Source of the DNA: an uncultured Clostridia bacterium
Lineage (GTDB): Bacteria; Bacillota; Clostridia; Christensenellales; UBA1242
Direction of reading: 5' to 3'
Length of the DNA stretch: 22,910 bases
Assembly: GCA_947384015.1 (NCBI GenBank)
Contig: CANDFN010000004.1
Span: 1 to 22,910 of the forward strand
Part shown: in pieces, positions 1 to 9,900 of the stretch
Layout: every line of letters begins with the position of its first letter
Numbering within the stretch: the stretch's first letter is position 1
Made by a program: the position numbers and the translations under genes
Notes under the pieces: model-generated
Databases searched by the model: none
Seen by the model: only the letters and a program-made list of their open reading frames with translations
What the model was told of the DNA's origin: nothing

Positions 1-51
1 GGAGAGTTTATAGCCTTGGTTGCAGATAAAATGCTTATAGAAGGCGCTTAA
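1..51 (+). CDS. 3' end of an unidentified protein (partial)
   Basis: An open frame enters the window in frame 1 and ends at a TAA at 49-51. The 16 visible residues are GEFIALVADKMLIEGA. This is too short to assign to a family. The composition looks like a real coding C-terminus, and nothing competes for the region. The gene start lies outside the window. No clear terminator hairpin was seen between this stop and the next gene. Confidence 0.45.
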   Translation, partial: GEFIALVADKMLIEGA

Positions 52-127
52 AAACACTTTTATAAGTTTATAAATTTGTCAGCCTTGAAGGATTTAGTTT
101 TTTATGTATAAGCACAACTTTATGCTA

Positions 128-157
128 TTGACAAAATCCTTTCATATTTGTTAAACT
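128..157 (+). promoter_or_regulatory. Possible sigmaA promoter of the 156-aa orphan gene
   Basis: A perfect TTGACA lies at 128-133. An extended -10 (TG at 149-150, then TAAACT at 152-157) follows with an 18-bp spacer. The -35 is perfect but the -10 matches only 4 of 6. The predicted start at about 164 would leave a leader of only some 10 nt, beginning at the ribosome binding site, which is unusually short. The call is therefore weak. Confidence 0.3.
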
Positions 158-173
158 TGTTATAGAGGGAAAT

Positions 174-644
174 ATGGAAGATTTAATTTTGCAAGGTTCT
201 AACACTATGGAAGAAAACATATTGGCGATTATAGAATTTGTTAAACATGTAGAACGTGAGCATGGGCTTAGTGATGAGGAAATTGAGTATAAATATACTC
301 GTGGTAATTGCAAAAATCTAGCACAACTTGCCATATTAGACACGCTTGTTCGTCTTTTTGGAAAAATAAGAGGTGCTAGTGTTGTTAAAATAGATGAATA
401 TAATATTTCATTTCCACATTACTATTTAAAGGTGGAAACAAAAAAAGAAAATGCTTGTTTTTATGACATTTTAGGTAAAAAATCCAATCAAGAAATGATT
501 AACTTTATGAAGAGTGATTATTGGAAGAAATACAACTTAAAGGTTGCCAAAAATTTGGCGACTAATAAACATTTGCAATTTAGTTATGTTTTGGATGCTT
601 GTGAACAACACATAAAAGTTGAAGGAAACAATATTATTGTGTAA
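174..644 (+). CDS. Hypothetical protein with a possible Cys-His-Asp (papain/transglutaminase-like) arrangement
   Basis: This is a 156-aa soluble protein with no signal peptide or membrane segment, and I do not recognise its family. The ATG at 174 is preceded by AGAGGGA at 164-170, which supports this start over the internal Met at residue 12. Residues 44-50 (GNCKNLA, Cys46) open a predicted helix. They are followed by a beta-like stretch with His82 (FPHYYLKV) and Asp98 (FYDILGK). The order of Cys at a helix start, then His and Asp on successive strands, resembles transglutaminase-like and papain-fold small proteins. That is inference from spacing only. The gene stands alone and is closed by a strong terminator 10 nt downstream, so its neighbours say nothing about its role. 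That it is a real gene is well supported; its function is open. Confidence 0.75.
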   Translation: MEDLILQGSNTMEENILAIIEFVKHVEREHGLSDEEIEYKYTRGNCKNLAQLAILDTLVRLFGKIRGASVVKIDEYNISFPHYYLKVETKKENACFYDILGKKSNQEMINFMKSDYWKKYNLKVAKNLATNKHLQFSYVLDACEQHIKVEGNNIIV

Positions 645-654
645 GTTTAATTTT

Positions 655-683
655 AAATAACGGAGGGGTTCCGTTATTTTTTT
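655..683 (+). terminator. Rho-independent terminator after the 156-aa gene
   Basis: A 10-bp perfect stem (AAATAACGGA at 655-664 with TCCGTTATTT at 670-679) encloses a GGGGT loop. It runs into seven consecutive T residues at 677-683. It begins 10 nt after the stop codon at 642-644. Confidence 0.92.
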
Positions 684-770
684 GTTTAATTCTACAAAAA
701 AAGATACTCTTGTAAAAATTATTTAATAAAAGTTTTAAAATTTTGTCCATTAGGTGGCAACTATTTAAAT

Positions 771-1304
771 ATGAAAAAGATTATATTTATTGTTGTTGCA
801 GTTATTATTGTTGGTGTGTTTGCCGTGATGTTGCCACAAAAACAGAATGAAGTAAGTAAGTATGATTACTTACGCATACATATACGCGCAAATAGTAACA
901 CGGATGCAGACCAAAATGTAAAGTATCAAATAAAAGACGAACTTGTTGGTTTTTTAACTCCTTATTTAAGCGATGTGCCAAGTAAAGACGAAGCAATAGA
1001 TATAGTTGAAAGTTTGGCTGTGCAAATAAAGCAAGTTTGTATTAATAAATTAAAGGAAAAAGGCTTTTGTTATTCGGTAAATATAAAAGTTAGTAACGAA
1101 TATTTCCCAACCCGAACCTATAATAATACAACATTAGAAAGTGGGTATTACGATGCTATTATTGTAGAACTTGGCTCTGCCTCTGGCGATAATTGGTGGT
1201 GTGTAATGTATCCGCCTTTGTGTTTTGTGAATAATTTTGAAAACTCTATGCAAATTAATTTTAAATCAAAGGTCTTAGAGTGGTTTAAGAAGCTTTTTGA
1301 TTAA
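771..1304 (+). CDS. spoIIR: Stage II sporulation protein R (SpoIIR)
   Basis: SpoIIR is made in the forespore under sigmaF. It is secreted into the intermembrane space, where it triggers SpoIIGA to process pro-sigmaE in the mother cell. The 177-aa product has an N-terminal hydrophobic export segment at about residues 3-20. It then carries the family hallmark RIHIRANSNTDADQNVKYQI at about 36-55, and near the end a strongly conserved NWWCVMYPPLCF block at about 141-152. The length is slightly below that of many homologues but complete. It is the first gene of a tight set: the sleB ribosome binding site overlaps its stop, and sleB starts 10 nt later. An AGGTGG sits about 13 nt before the ATG. I could not find a convincing sigmaF promoter in the preceding 90 bp. 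Family assignment is very secure. Confidence 0.95.
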   Translation: MKKIIFIVVAVIIVGVFAVMLPQKQNEVSKYDYLRIHIRANSNTDADQNVKYQIKDELVGFLTPYLSDVPSKDEAIDIVESLAVQIKQVCINKLKEKGFCYSVNIKVSNEYFPTRTYNNTTLESGYYDAIIVELGSASGDNWWCVMYPPLCFVNNFENSMQINFKSKVLEWFKKLFD

Positions 1305-1308
1305 GGAG
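1303..1308 (+). promoter_or_regulatory. Ribosome binding site fixing the sleB start at 1315
   Basis: AAGGAG overlaps the last two bases of the spoIIR stop codon (TAA 1302-1304) and ends 6 nt before the ATG at 1315. This favours 1315 over the upstream in-frame ATG at 1297. The overlap suggests translational coupling of sleB to spoIIR. Confidence 0.85.
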
Positions 1309-1314
1309 TTTTTG

Positions 1315-2001
1315 ATGAAGAAAATTGTATTAGCGGTATTTTTAATGTTTGTTAGCGTATGTGCTGTTTTTGGTGGAGTTTTTTTTGCCAACAACCAAAG
1401 TGGACAAACAGTTTCTGCCTCTGCCGAAGTTTTAAACGCTGCCACGGCAGATACTAAACAGGTTCAAACTTTATTAAAAAAATGGGGGTATTATAAAGGT
1501 AGTGTAGACGGCATAAATGGACCAAAAACAATTGCAGCCGTAAAAGCTTTTCAAAAAAAGTATGGCTTAACTCAGGACGGTATTGTTGGCCCATTAACTG
1601 CAGCAAAAATGGGGCTAAGTGTTGGAGGTTCAAGTTCTTCAAACTATAACAGTGGCGATAGATATATGCTTGCAAAAGTAATTTATGCCGAGGCAAGAGG
1701 AGAAAGTTATACTGGACAAGTTGCAATAGGCGCAGTTGTATTAAATAGGGTTAGAGATAGTAGGTTTCCAAACACTGTATCTGGTGTAATTTATCAGCCG
1801 TGGGCATTTACTGCGGTTAACGATGGGCAAATTAACCTAGAACCAAATTCAACAGCATATCAGGCTGCCGATGATGCCTTAAACGGTTGGGATCCAACTT
1901 ATGGTTCGGTTTATTATTATAATCCAAGAACCGCAACAAGCAAATGGATAAGAAGCACAAAATATGTAACCACAATTGGCAACCATATATTTGCAGTGTA
2001 A
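1315..2001 (+). CDS. sleB: Spore cortex-lytic enzyme SleB
   Basis: SleB is a cortex-specific lytic transglycosylase stored in the dormant spore. It degrades muramic-delta-lactam peptidoglycan during germination. The 228-aa product has a signal peptide (about residues 1-25) and a PG_binding_1 domain (about 47-100; VQTLLKKWGYYKGSVDG, then FQKKYGLTQDGIVGP). A Ser/Asn-rich linker (about 102-114) leads to a Hydrolase_2/SleB catalytic domain (about 117-228). The motif YAEARGE holds the expected catalytic Glu126, followed by GQVAIGAVVLNRV and the conserved end IGNHIF. Order and length match the family. The start at 1315 is chosen from its AAGGAG. The stop at 1999-2001 directly abuts the ypeB ribosome binding site, giving the classic sleB-ypeB pair, which is sigmaG-dependent in Bacillus. 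Confidence 0.95.
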   Translation: MKKIVLAVFLMFVSVCAVFGGVFFANNQSGQTVSASAEVLNAATADTKQVQTLLKKWGYYKGSVDGINGPKTIAAVKAFQKKYGLTQDGIVGPLTAAKMGLSVGGSSSSNYNSGDRYMLAKVIYAEARGESYTGQVAIGAVVLNRVRDSRFPNTVSGVIYQPWAFTAVNDGQINLEPNSTAYQAADDALNGWDPTYGSVYYYNPRTATSKWIRSTKYVTTIGNHIFAV

Positions 2002-2006
2002 AGGAG
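2001..2006 (+). promoter_or_regulatory. Ribosome binding site fixing the ypeB start at 2012
   Basis: AAGGAG begins on the last base of the sleB stop codon and lies 5 nt before the ATG at 2012. The frame is open back to an ATG at 1976 inside sleB, but that codon has no such site. Confidence 0.85.
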
Positions 2007-2011
2007 TAAAA

Positions 2012-3442
2012 ATGAAAAAGAAAATTGTAAGTGAAGATTACGAAGAAGAAAAGAAAGAAAAACGTTCTAATGTAAACATGGATAAAAACACTAAGAAAAA
2101 AAGTAATGCACAGAAAGCAATGCCTGTAATGATTGTGGTTATAGTTTCGCTTGTTATAATTTTAATTTGCACGCTTATTGCATATTATCAAGTAAATAAA
2201 TCAAGCAAACAAAACGCAAATATTCTGGAAGGTGTTTACACCTCATCTTACTATTCTATGGTAGATAATGTTAATAATTTGTCGGTGGATTTGGCAAAAT
2301 ACCCCAATTTAAGCACAAAACAAGCAAAACTTTCTACTATGGCAGACATGAGTGAGGATTGTAGTTATATTTTAGCAGGTTTAAGTGTGCTACCAATAAA
2401 TCAAGAAAATGTGGTTTCTGCAACCAAATTCTTTAACCAAGTAAACGGAGTTTGCCAAGCTTACACAAAGGCTTTAGTGGATAATAAAATGCTATCTCAA
2501 GAGGAAGAGTTGGTGTTTGATAAAATTGGTTTGGTGGTTGGAAAGATTAAAACAAACCTTAATAAACAAATGGACGGTATGTATGATACAAACTTTAATT
2601 TTGTAGATGCTGGTATATTTGATAATACAGGTATGAACGAATTATCTTCAAGCATGGGAGATATGACTAGTGCAAATATAGATTACCCCGCAATGATTTT
2701 TGATGGACCATTTTCTACAGCTTTAGAAACTAAAGTTGTAAAAGGTTTGCCAAAAGAAGAAGTTAGTGCAGAACAAGCACAAAATTATTTAAGAGATACC
2801 GTTTTTGCGGGAAGAAAAGTTCAAATAACACAAGAAACAGATTCTAACGGAGATATATCTACTTACAACTTTTTAGTAAAAACAGACAAAAAAAGTTTTC
2901 ATGCACAGGTAAGCAAAAGGGGCGGATTACTTATAACCCTATCTGGTTATGCAGAGGGTGGCGACCCAATTATGGGAGAAGAGGAAGCAACCAATATGGC
3001 AGCAACCTTTGCAAATAATATTGGTTTTGAAAATATGCAGGCTGTTTGGCTAGAAGTGCATGAAAATGTTGCTTATGTTAATTTAGCACCAGTTATTGAT
3101 GATATTATTATGTATCCAGACTTGGTTAAAGTTAAAGTAGATTTAACATCTCAAGAAATTATTGGTTATGAAGCCGTAAATTATGCCCTTAATCATGTAG
3201 AACGTCAGGTGGAATTTAATGTTGAAATTGACAAAGCTGAAGAATTGCTGGGTTTTGATTATGAAATTTTAAAAACATCCAAAACTGTTATAAAGCTAGA
3301 TAGCGGTAAAGAAATTTCTGCTTACGAATTTATGTTAGAGCGTATTGATGGAATGTATTTCTACTATATAGATGCAACTAATTGTAGCATTGCAAAAACC
3401 ATGAAATTGGTTAGTATTAAGGGTGTTAAAAAATTAGTTTAA
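2012..3442 (+). CDS. ypeB: Germination protein YpeB (SleB partner)
   Basis: YpeB is an inner-spore-membrane protein needed to localise, stabilise and inhibit SleB until germination. The 476-aa product has a charged cytoplasmic N-terminus (1-35) and one transmembrane segment (about 37-59). An extended helical region follows, with the family signature YPAMIFDGPFS at 225-235. The C-terminal half (about 250-476) contains PepSY-like repeats; the segments beginning VSAEQAQNYL and MGEEEATNMA and the one around EELLGFDYEI are the recognisable units. Length and order agree with Bacillus YpeB. It directly follows sleB and is probably on the same transcript; the first clear terminator lies about 120 nt after its stop. 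The family assignment is secure. Confidence 0.93.
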   Translation: MKKKIVSEDYEEEKKEKRSNVNMDKNTKKKSNAQKAMPVMIVVIVSLVIILICTLIAYYQVNKSSKQNANILEGVYTSSYYSMVDNVNNLSVDLAKYPNLSTKQAKLSTMADMSEDCSYILAGLSVLPINQENVVSATKFFNQVNGVCQAYTKALVDNKMLSQEEELVFDKIGLVVGKIKTNLNKQMDGMYDTNFNFVDAGIFDNTGMNELSSSMGDMTSANIDYPAMIFDGPFSTALETKVVKGLPKEEVSAEQAQNYLRDTVFAGRKVQITQETDSNGDISTYNFLVKTDKKSFHAQVSKRGGLLITLSGYAEGGDPIMGEEEATNMAATFANNIGFENMQAVWLEVHENVAYVNLAPVIDDIIMYPDLVKVKVDLTSQEIIGYEAVNYALNHVERQVEFNVEIDKAEELLGFDYEILKTSKTVIKLDSGKEISAYEFMLERIDGMYFYYIDATNCSIAKTMKLVSIKGVKKLV

Positions 3443-3560
3443 AAAGATTTATTTTAATATTTTTATAAAAAAATAAATAAAATAATTAAAAATTTAATAA
3501 AAAAACAGATAAAATTAATAAATTTATATAAAATTTAAAAAACAACAATAAAAATTTTAA

Positions 3561-3593
3561 AAATGTCTAACAAATATTTGTTGGGCATTTTTT
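3561..3593 (+). terminator. Rho-independent terminator of the spoIIR-sleB-ypeB cluster
   Basis: AAATGTCTAACAAAT (3561-3575) pairs with ATTTGTTGGGCATTT (3576-3590) through a nearly perfect stem with two G-U pairs. A run of T residues at 3588-3593 follows. The tip of the perfect palindrome would open as a small loop. It lies about 120 nt after the ypeB stop, so the ypeB 3' UTR is A/T-rich. Confidence 0.85.
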
Positions 3594-3800
3594 ATAATTA
3601 AAATTAAATTTAAAATTAAAAATAAATAAAAATACTATTTTATAGGGGTTTTTATTAACAATAAGTTTTTAAATAAATTAATAAAAATCTGGGTTAATAA
3701 ATAAAATTAAAGTTTTATTAAGTATAGTAAAGCATAAATATTTTATATTAATTTATTAATTAATATATATAATAAAAATTAAAATAATTAATTTATTTGT

Positions 3801-3829
3801 TTGCAGTTTCTTTTATGTTGTGTTATAAT
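3801..3829 (+). promoter_or_regulatory. Strong extended -10 sigmaA promoter for the giant surface protein
   Basis: TTGCAG (3801-3806) is separated by 17 bp from a perfect TATAAT (3824-3829), with a TG at 3821-3822 giving an extended -10. Transcription would start near 3836, giving a leader of about 80 nt. This is the best promoter in the window. Confidence 0.8.
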
Positions 3830-3843
3830 TATTTTATAATTAT
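3823..3843 (+). repeat. Two tandem TTATAATTAT words over the -10 region
   Basis: TTATAATTAT occurs at 3823-3832 and again at 3834-3843, an 11-bp (one helical turn) period. The first copy includes the -10 hexamer, and the second contains another TATAAT that could serve as an alternative -10. It may be an operator, but such words are expected by chance in DNA this AT-rich. Confidence 0.4.
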
Positions 3844-3914
3844 CCTTAATTGTCGGTTTAGGTTAAATTATAAATAATTTAATCGTTTTTAGGGAAAATA
3901 ACATAAGGGGAAAT

Positions 3915-6900
3915 ATGAAGGCTAAAAAGGGTTTTATTGTAAAAACAATAGCCACACTTATTAGTGTAGCATTGGCTGTTTTAGGGCTACTTGCATTTAC
4001 AGCATCTTTTAATAAAACAGAAGAACTAAATGCGGTTGGTGCAAACTTTACAACTACAGAAAGATTTACAGGGGTTGATGAAAATCGCTTAGTCTTTTCT
4101 ATTGAAAAGGTTGCCGTGCAAGCCGGCAGTTCTGTAGATTTTGCAGAAGAATTATATGCCTCAGCAGAAGATGCAACAGCTGGAAGACCCCTAACAAATT
4201 ATTTATTAAGTAATCAATATACAACCGAAACAGCAGAAGATGGAACAAATTATAGAGATTATAAAGAATATTATTACCGTGAAATAGAAAACGGAACAAA
4301 TTCAAAATACGTTGTTCAAAATGGTCAGTTTGTAATGCTTAACAACCTTTACAATGGCGAAGACGATTATTACTACAACAACAATGTATCTAACACTTAC
4401 AACAAAGAAGGAAATGTTGTGCCAATGCAAGAAGCCATTATGATTTCCTTTGGGCAGTTTGCGCCTGAGGGCAATTTGATTGCTGGTAACGATAAGGGTG
4501 CAAATATAGGAAATGTGTCTAACACTGTTATAACACATAGGTATAGCGATGCTGAGGGAGATGTTCCTATTTCTGTGCCATTAAGGTCTTATAAAGAGTT
4601 TGCAGACTTTGCAATGATAATCCCTCAAGAAGAGAAAAATGAAGGCTATTGGAACATTTCATTAAACTATATGTATAATGGAGTTTCTTATTCTTATTCG
4701 TTTAACTTTTATTTAATCTTTAACTCTTCTTATACAAGAAGTGTTGCAGACGGAGAATTTACTTACAGTGCAAGCCCAAATATTCTTTGTAATGGTCAAC
4801 CGCTAATTAATTCTAACGGATATCAATACTTTTTAGGGGACGGAGAAAGGTCTTCATATCCAGTGCTTACATACGATTACACAAAATATCATATGTCTTA
4901 CACTTTAACAGCAAATGGCAACACAACAAATTACAATTATACTTATCAACAATATTCTGCAGGCTTGGCAAGGCTTACTTGCACTGCAACTGGGGCAAAT
5001 GCAGGTGTTACAACCTACCCAATGGAAAAGTTTAACAGCGGTTCTACTAACAATTTAGTAAGCGTGCTTTTAACAGATATTGGTGAATACATATTTTCAT
5101 TTGAATATATCTACACAGGAGGTAATGCCTCTAACAGCCCAGCAATGAATTTAACAATAGCAGACCAAAGGTTAAAAATTTCTGGTGTAGAACTTAATTA
5201 TTCGGTTAATCAATCACAAACACAAATGAAATATATTACAATAGCAAACAACTCAAACATTCAAAATGTTTCATTTATTGCACCTGGCGCATACTTGCGT
5301 AACAACGAACAAAACACTTCGCTTGAAGGAAAGTTGATGTTAAGCTACGATACAACTTCTAATGCAAGGTTGGGCACTACTGTTGAAACAGAGGGTGGAG
5401 ATTTTAATAAAGAATTAACCACTTATCTTACAAGTAACGACAATTCCCTTAGCGTAAACAATGTGGCTGATATGTTTAAGGTTTATGAAACTACTGAAAC
5501 AACAACTAATGACGAGTTTTTAACAAAGCTTTTAAATTATATGGCAGGGGATTTGTATACAAGAACAAATCAAGGTCCAATATCTTTAAAAAGTAATGAT
5601 GATTACGATTGGTCAAATAGCTTTTACTTTTATTCTAAAAACCCAATAACATCTAGTGCAGAATTAAAGGATGCTTATAATAATTTTAATCGCCAAACAG
5701 GGTTTGATAAAGTTGGTTATTACCTAGTGTTTATTAGGTTAGACAACAATTCTGGGCAAACCTTTGGTGGGCGCGATACAATGTTTGCTTTCCAGTATAA
5801 TACTGATGCAAGCAATGTAACAATAAAAACAGACGAACAAAACCCTTACACTCTTTATGCAGGAGATTTTACAAACAAAGATGTAATAGTATCATGGGCA
5901 GAAAGAGGAGTTTTTGAACGTAGAGTAAATGTAAGTTATTATTCTTCTAGAACCATGACCTTTACTGGAACAGCAACTGATATTACTAACACACCAGACA
6001 CTATTTTAGAAGATGGGGTTTATAGTTATAAAATCTCACTTGCAGACGGATATAGGCATTACCGCATTGCAATGAACATAGAAGGTCAATCTACAGTTTA
6101 TACCGACTTTACTATAGATAAAGAGGCTATATCTGGAGTTGCGGTATACGAGGTTGAACAATACATAAATTTATTAGGTAACACAGCCTATCAATATGTT
6201 ACAAATGGTAGAGATTGGGTAGAAATAGAAACCGCTATAACCAATGCGTTGGCAGGCATTTATTGGAACGATAAAGGCAGTGGTGCAAGCATTGAGGTAA
6301 CTTATACACTAACCGAATTTGTAGCAAATAATGATGAAATTACAGAAAGTAGACTATTAAACAATTTAGTTTGGCACAACACTCCTTATCAGTTAGGCAC
6401 AACTTCTAATAGAATTTACGATATAACAACAAATAAAGAGGTAAATGTTTTATCAAAACAAGGTATATATGTATTTACTTTTAAAGACCAAGCAGGAAAC
6501 AGTTGCAACTATATGTTTGTAATAGATAAAACCGAAAATTATTTTAAAATTACAGACAACGAAAATAATGAAACTTTTGCCAATACTCGTTCGCTTACTT
6601 ATTATGATGATGTTACAATTACAGCGGGCACACATAAAACTATAGATTTAGGAGTGCTTAGCAATAATAGTGAATTAAATAATCTTATCACCCTTGCTGG
6701 TAGCAATGCGGGCGAACAAAGTTATAGACAAGCCAACTACTATGTTGGAGAGCATAACAACTACGAACAATTAAACAAATTATTCACAACAGTAACTTCA
6801 ACAGGCAACACATACTTTACAGTAGAAAACAAAACTCTAACAGTATTTGACCACATGGGACAACCTGATACAAGGCTTACAATAAACATATCTGCTTCAA

Positions 6901-9900
6901 GAAATTCGGTAATAATGCAATATGTTGAAAGTAATAGCTCTAGCATGGTTAGAAGATTCTACTTGTCTGGTGTAAATAATAGGCTTTCAGTTGAAGAGGG
7001 TAGTTCATTTATTACAATAGAAATAAATAAAGATAGCTCTAGAGGTATGGTGTTCTATTCTAACGATGAAAGTAACTTTAACAACGAAGATCAAATTATT
7101 CAAGCTGTTGAAAATATAGACGATGCTAAAATTCGTCGTTTATGGACGGGTAGCGATACCGCAAATAGTAAAGGTATTGATGCAGCTTTTGCTACAAGCG
7201 ATAACTTTGTTGCATTTACTTGGTTTGAAGGTGAGGGTGTAACAAAAGTTACAAATGTTAACCTAAGATATTATGCTTTAGGAGAACAGTTTAATAACGA
7301 CACTTATTATTACACCTACGCAAGCGAAACAATCTTGTATGATGACGGCAGTTATGACAACTCTGTAAATAGATTTACAGACGGAGACGGAAAAATTAGA
7401 TACTATGCTGTTTTAAATAAAGCATCTGGCTGGACAAGGGAAGGCTTGTATGTTATAAGCCGTAGTTATGCTACTTCAACAGATACAGAGGCTCAAACTT
7501 TAAATTACTACTTTATTGTAGACCGCAACGGAATTATAGAACCAACCAGTGCTAATGCTACAATTATAGGGTCTAACATACGTATAGATTTAATGGAAGA
7601 AACATCCTTTAATAGTTTTAACTCTTACAATGTAAGAACAGAAACACTAGTAAACGCAGAGTTAGAATCTTCTATCAATTATGGTATTTACTTAAACAAC
7701 ACTACAGCAACAAAACTTCCTGCTGTGTTAAAAGTGCCAGTTTCTAAATACTTTAACGGAACAAATTTAAACAGCTATTATGCTGGTAGATTGCAAGTAA
7801 GTTTATATTTTAACGATACTAATAAACAATTAACAAGTTTTGATAGAAGCAGTTACAAATTATATCAAAACACAAATGATGTTTATACTCAAAATGGAAC
7901 AACTTATTTTGATATAGATATCACTCAAAGTTTACCAGAAGAATTGCGCGAGCACTTCTTAACAAAAACTGGAAACACAAGTTGGTTGACCTTGCCGGGC
8001 GATTATGTGCTTATTATAAACGATATGGTAGAAGGTAGCAATGGCACTCATCAAAAAGTTATTGGGTTTAGAATTAATGGTTCTGCAAACCTAGTGCCTA
8101 ATGTAGATGTATTTGCAACTAGCAATAAAGATGTAGATTCAGCAATTGTTACAACCGATAACAAAGCACAATACACAGACGGCGAATATTATCTTACAAC
8201 AAATAAAGAGTTTGTAAAAATAGAACTTCCTGCAGAAAACAAGCAAGCCACTACCGCTCAAATTAACAATGAATATATTAAAATTTTAAGCACTATTGGA
8301 AATGATACAACAAACTATTTAACAATAGAAAATGGTATAGTTACTGGAACAAGCACAAACAGTTGGACAAGAAATGAAGACGGGTCTCTTTCAGTTGTTT
8401 TAGATACTTATTTAAGAAATGGTTCAAATATTGCAACAGACTACTTAAAGAGCCTTACTTATACTATTACAATCAGGTATAATTATACAGATGAAGATGC
8501 TTATCATTATTATCAAAACGATGAAAGACAACACTATTACGAAACTGTTTATACTGTAATTATAGATAGGGTTGCTCCTCAAGAAAATATTACAGAGTTG
8601 CAAAAAGAAGAGTTTTTAAAATATTATAAAAACGACAACATCTTTGAAGATGTTTATCAAGATAATGGTGAAGACGGAGTAATATTTGTAACAAGATATG
8701 CAGATTATTATAAATATAATAAACGAGATGTAAAAGATATTTACGCCTTCCGCGTTGATGCTAACACAGCTTTTAACAATGAGGATGTAAATAGAGTTTA
8801 TGTTCGCCAAATAACAGATATAACAAACTTTACTCTTGCAGATTTATGGACCTCTGGTTATGTAACTTACACACCTAAGTTTGGTGCCGACATTACAACT
8901 TATGGAGCATTGTTTAATACTGGTGCTGGTTATTATGAAGTTGTAGAAGCTGATGCCAATAATAACTTAACTCAGTATGTAGTATTCTATGATGCGGGTG
9001 GTAGTTACGAAAACATTAAATTGGGTTTAACATATATTGGAGTAAAACCTGACGGAATAACAGGAGAAACCTATAGCCGTTTGGGTGCTGTTAGTGATGT
9101 GGAAAACACATTAACAATCCATAGTTTTGAAAGTGTAACCATTTCTGGCTTAGAAAATATTTACGATGCTTACTATCATTTTGAATTGGTAAACAGATTA
9201 AATAATCAAAAGGTGGGCGAGGTTAACACTTATCTGAATACAAGTTTCAATGATAACTCAAATGAAATTAACTCACTTGCAAATGATATTATAAATATGT
9301 TTGTAAACGCAGGCTTTGGCAATTACAAATTTTCAATTTATACTCGTGGTCAAGTTTATAATTATTCAATAAATTATTACGAAACTCACAGACTTTCTAT
9401 AGAAAAGCTGGTAGAGGAAGTTGACGGTGGTTATGCATTGTATTTAAACAATGCAAACGAATGGGTTGGAGATGCTTATTATTATGCTACAAGAATAGAG
9501 ATTTCTAGAGAGTTAGAAGATGGAAATCACAGCACAACTGTTTATGTTTATAGGGAAGATGCGCAGAGTGGAGAAGGTAGATATTATTTAGAAAATGATA
9601 CCTCTGCAAATCCACAATCTTATAATAGAATTAATTTAAACGGAACATATTCTATAAAAATGACAGACAGTAACGGCAACAAATATTCTTACAAATTCTC
9701 TACAGAGCAAATTTTCTATTATGATATATCTTTTGGTAAAGACGGTAACGGAAATGCTTATGTGTTTAATAACAACTATTATACATTTAATGATGTTCAA
9801 GTAAGATACAATACATTGTTCTTTAATGCAAGAATAGATTATTCCATTAACAACAGTTCTACTATAAGAGTGGAAGTTGGTAGCACAACAATAGACGGAA

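Larger units (their letters stand above)
3443..3914. other. 472-bp A/T-dominated spacer holding a terminator and a promoter
   Basis: The stretch between ypeB and the giant gene is almost entirely A and T. Apart from the terminator at 3561-3593 and the promoter at 3801-3829 it shows no open frame with a ribosome binding site and no tRNA-like or long structured RNA. The run at about 3600-3800 is low complexity (repeated AATTAA/ATTAAT words) and could act as an UP element or simply be intrinsically bent DNA. Nothing else was identified. Confidence 0.7.

Noticed and set aside
736..770. SigmaF-like -10 word (GGCAACTAT) just before spoIIR
   Set aside because: It has a mismatch, no matching -35 at the right distance, and would place the transcript start on the start codon.
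1976..2011. Upstream in-frame ATG for ypeB inside sleB
   Set aside because: The extra 12 residues are just the sleB end read in another frame; AAGGAG at 2001-2006 points to the ATG at 2012.
3443..3800. Possible small RNA or leader peptide in the A/T-rich spacer
   Set aside because: Only the terminator hairpin forms a convincing structure, and no short frame has a ribosome binding site.
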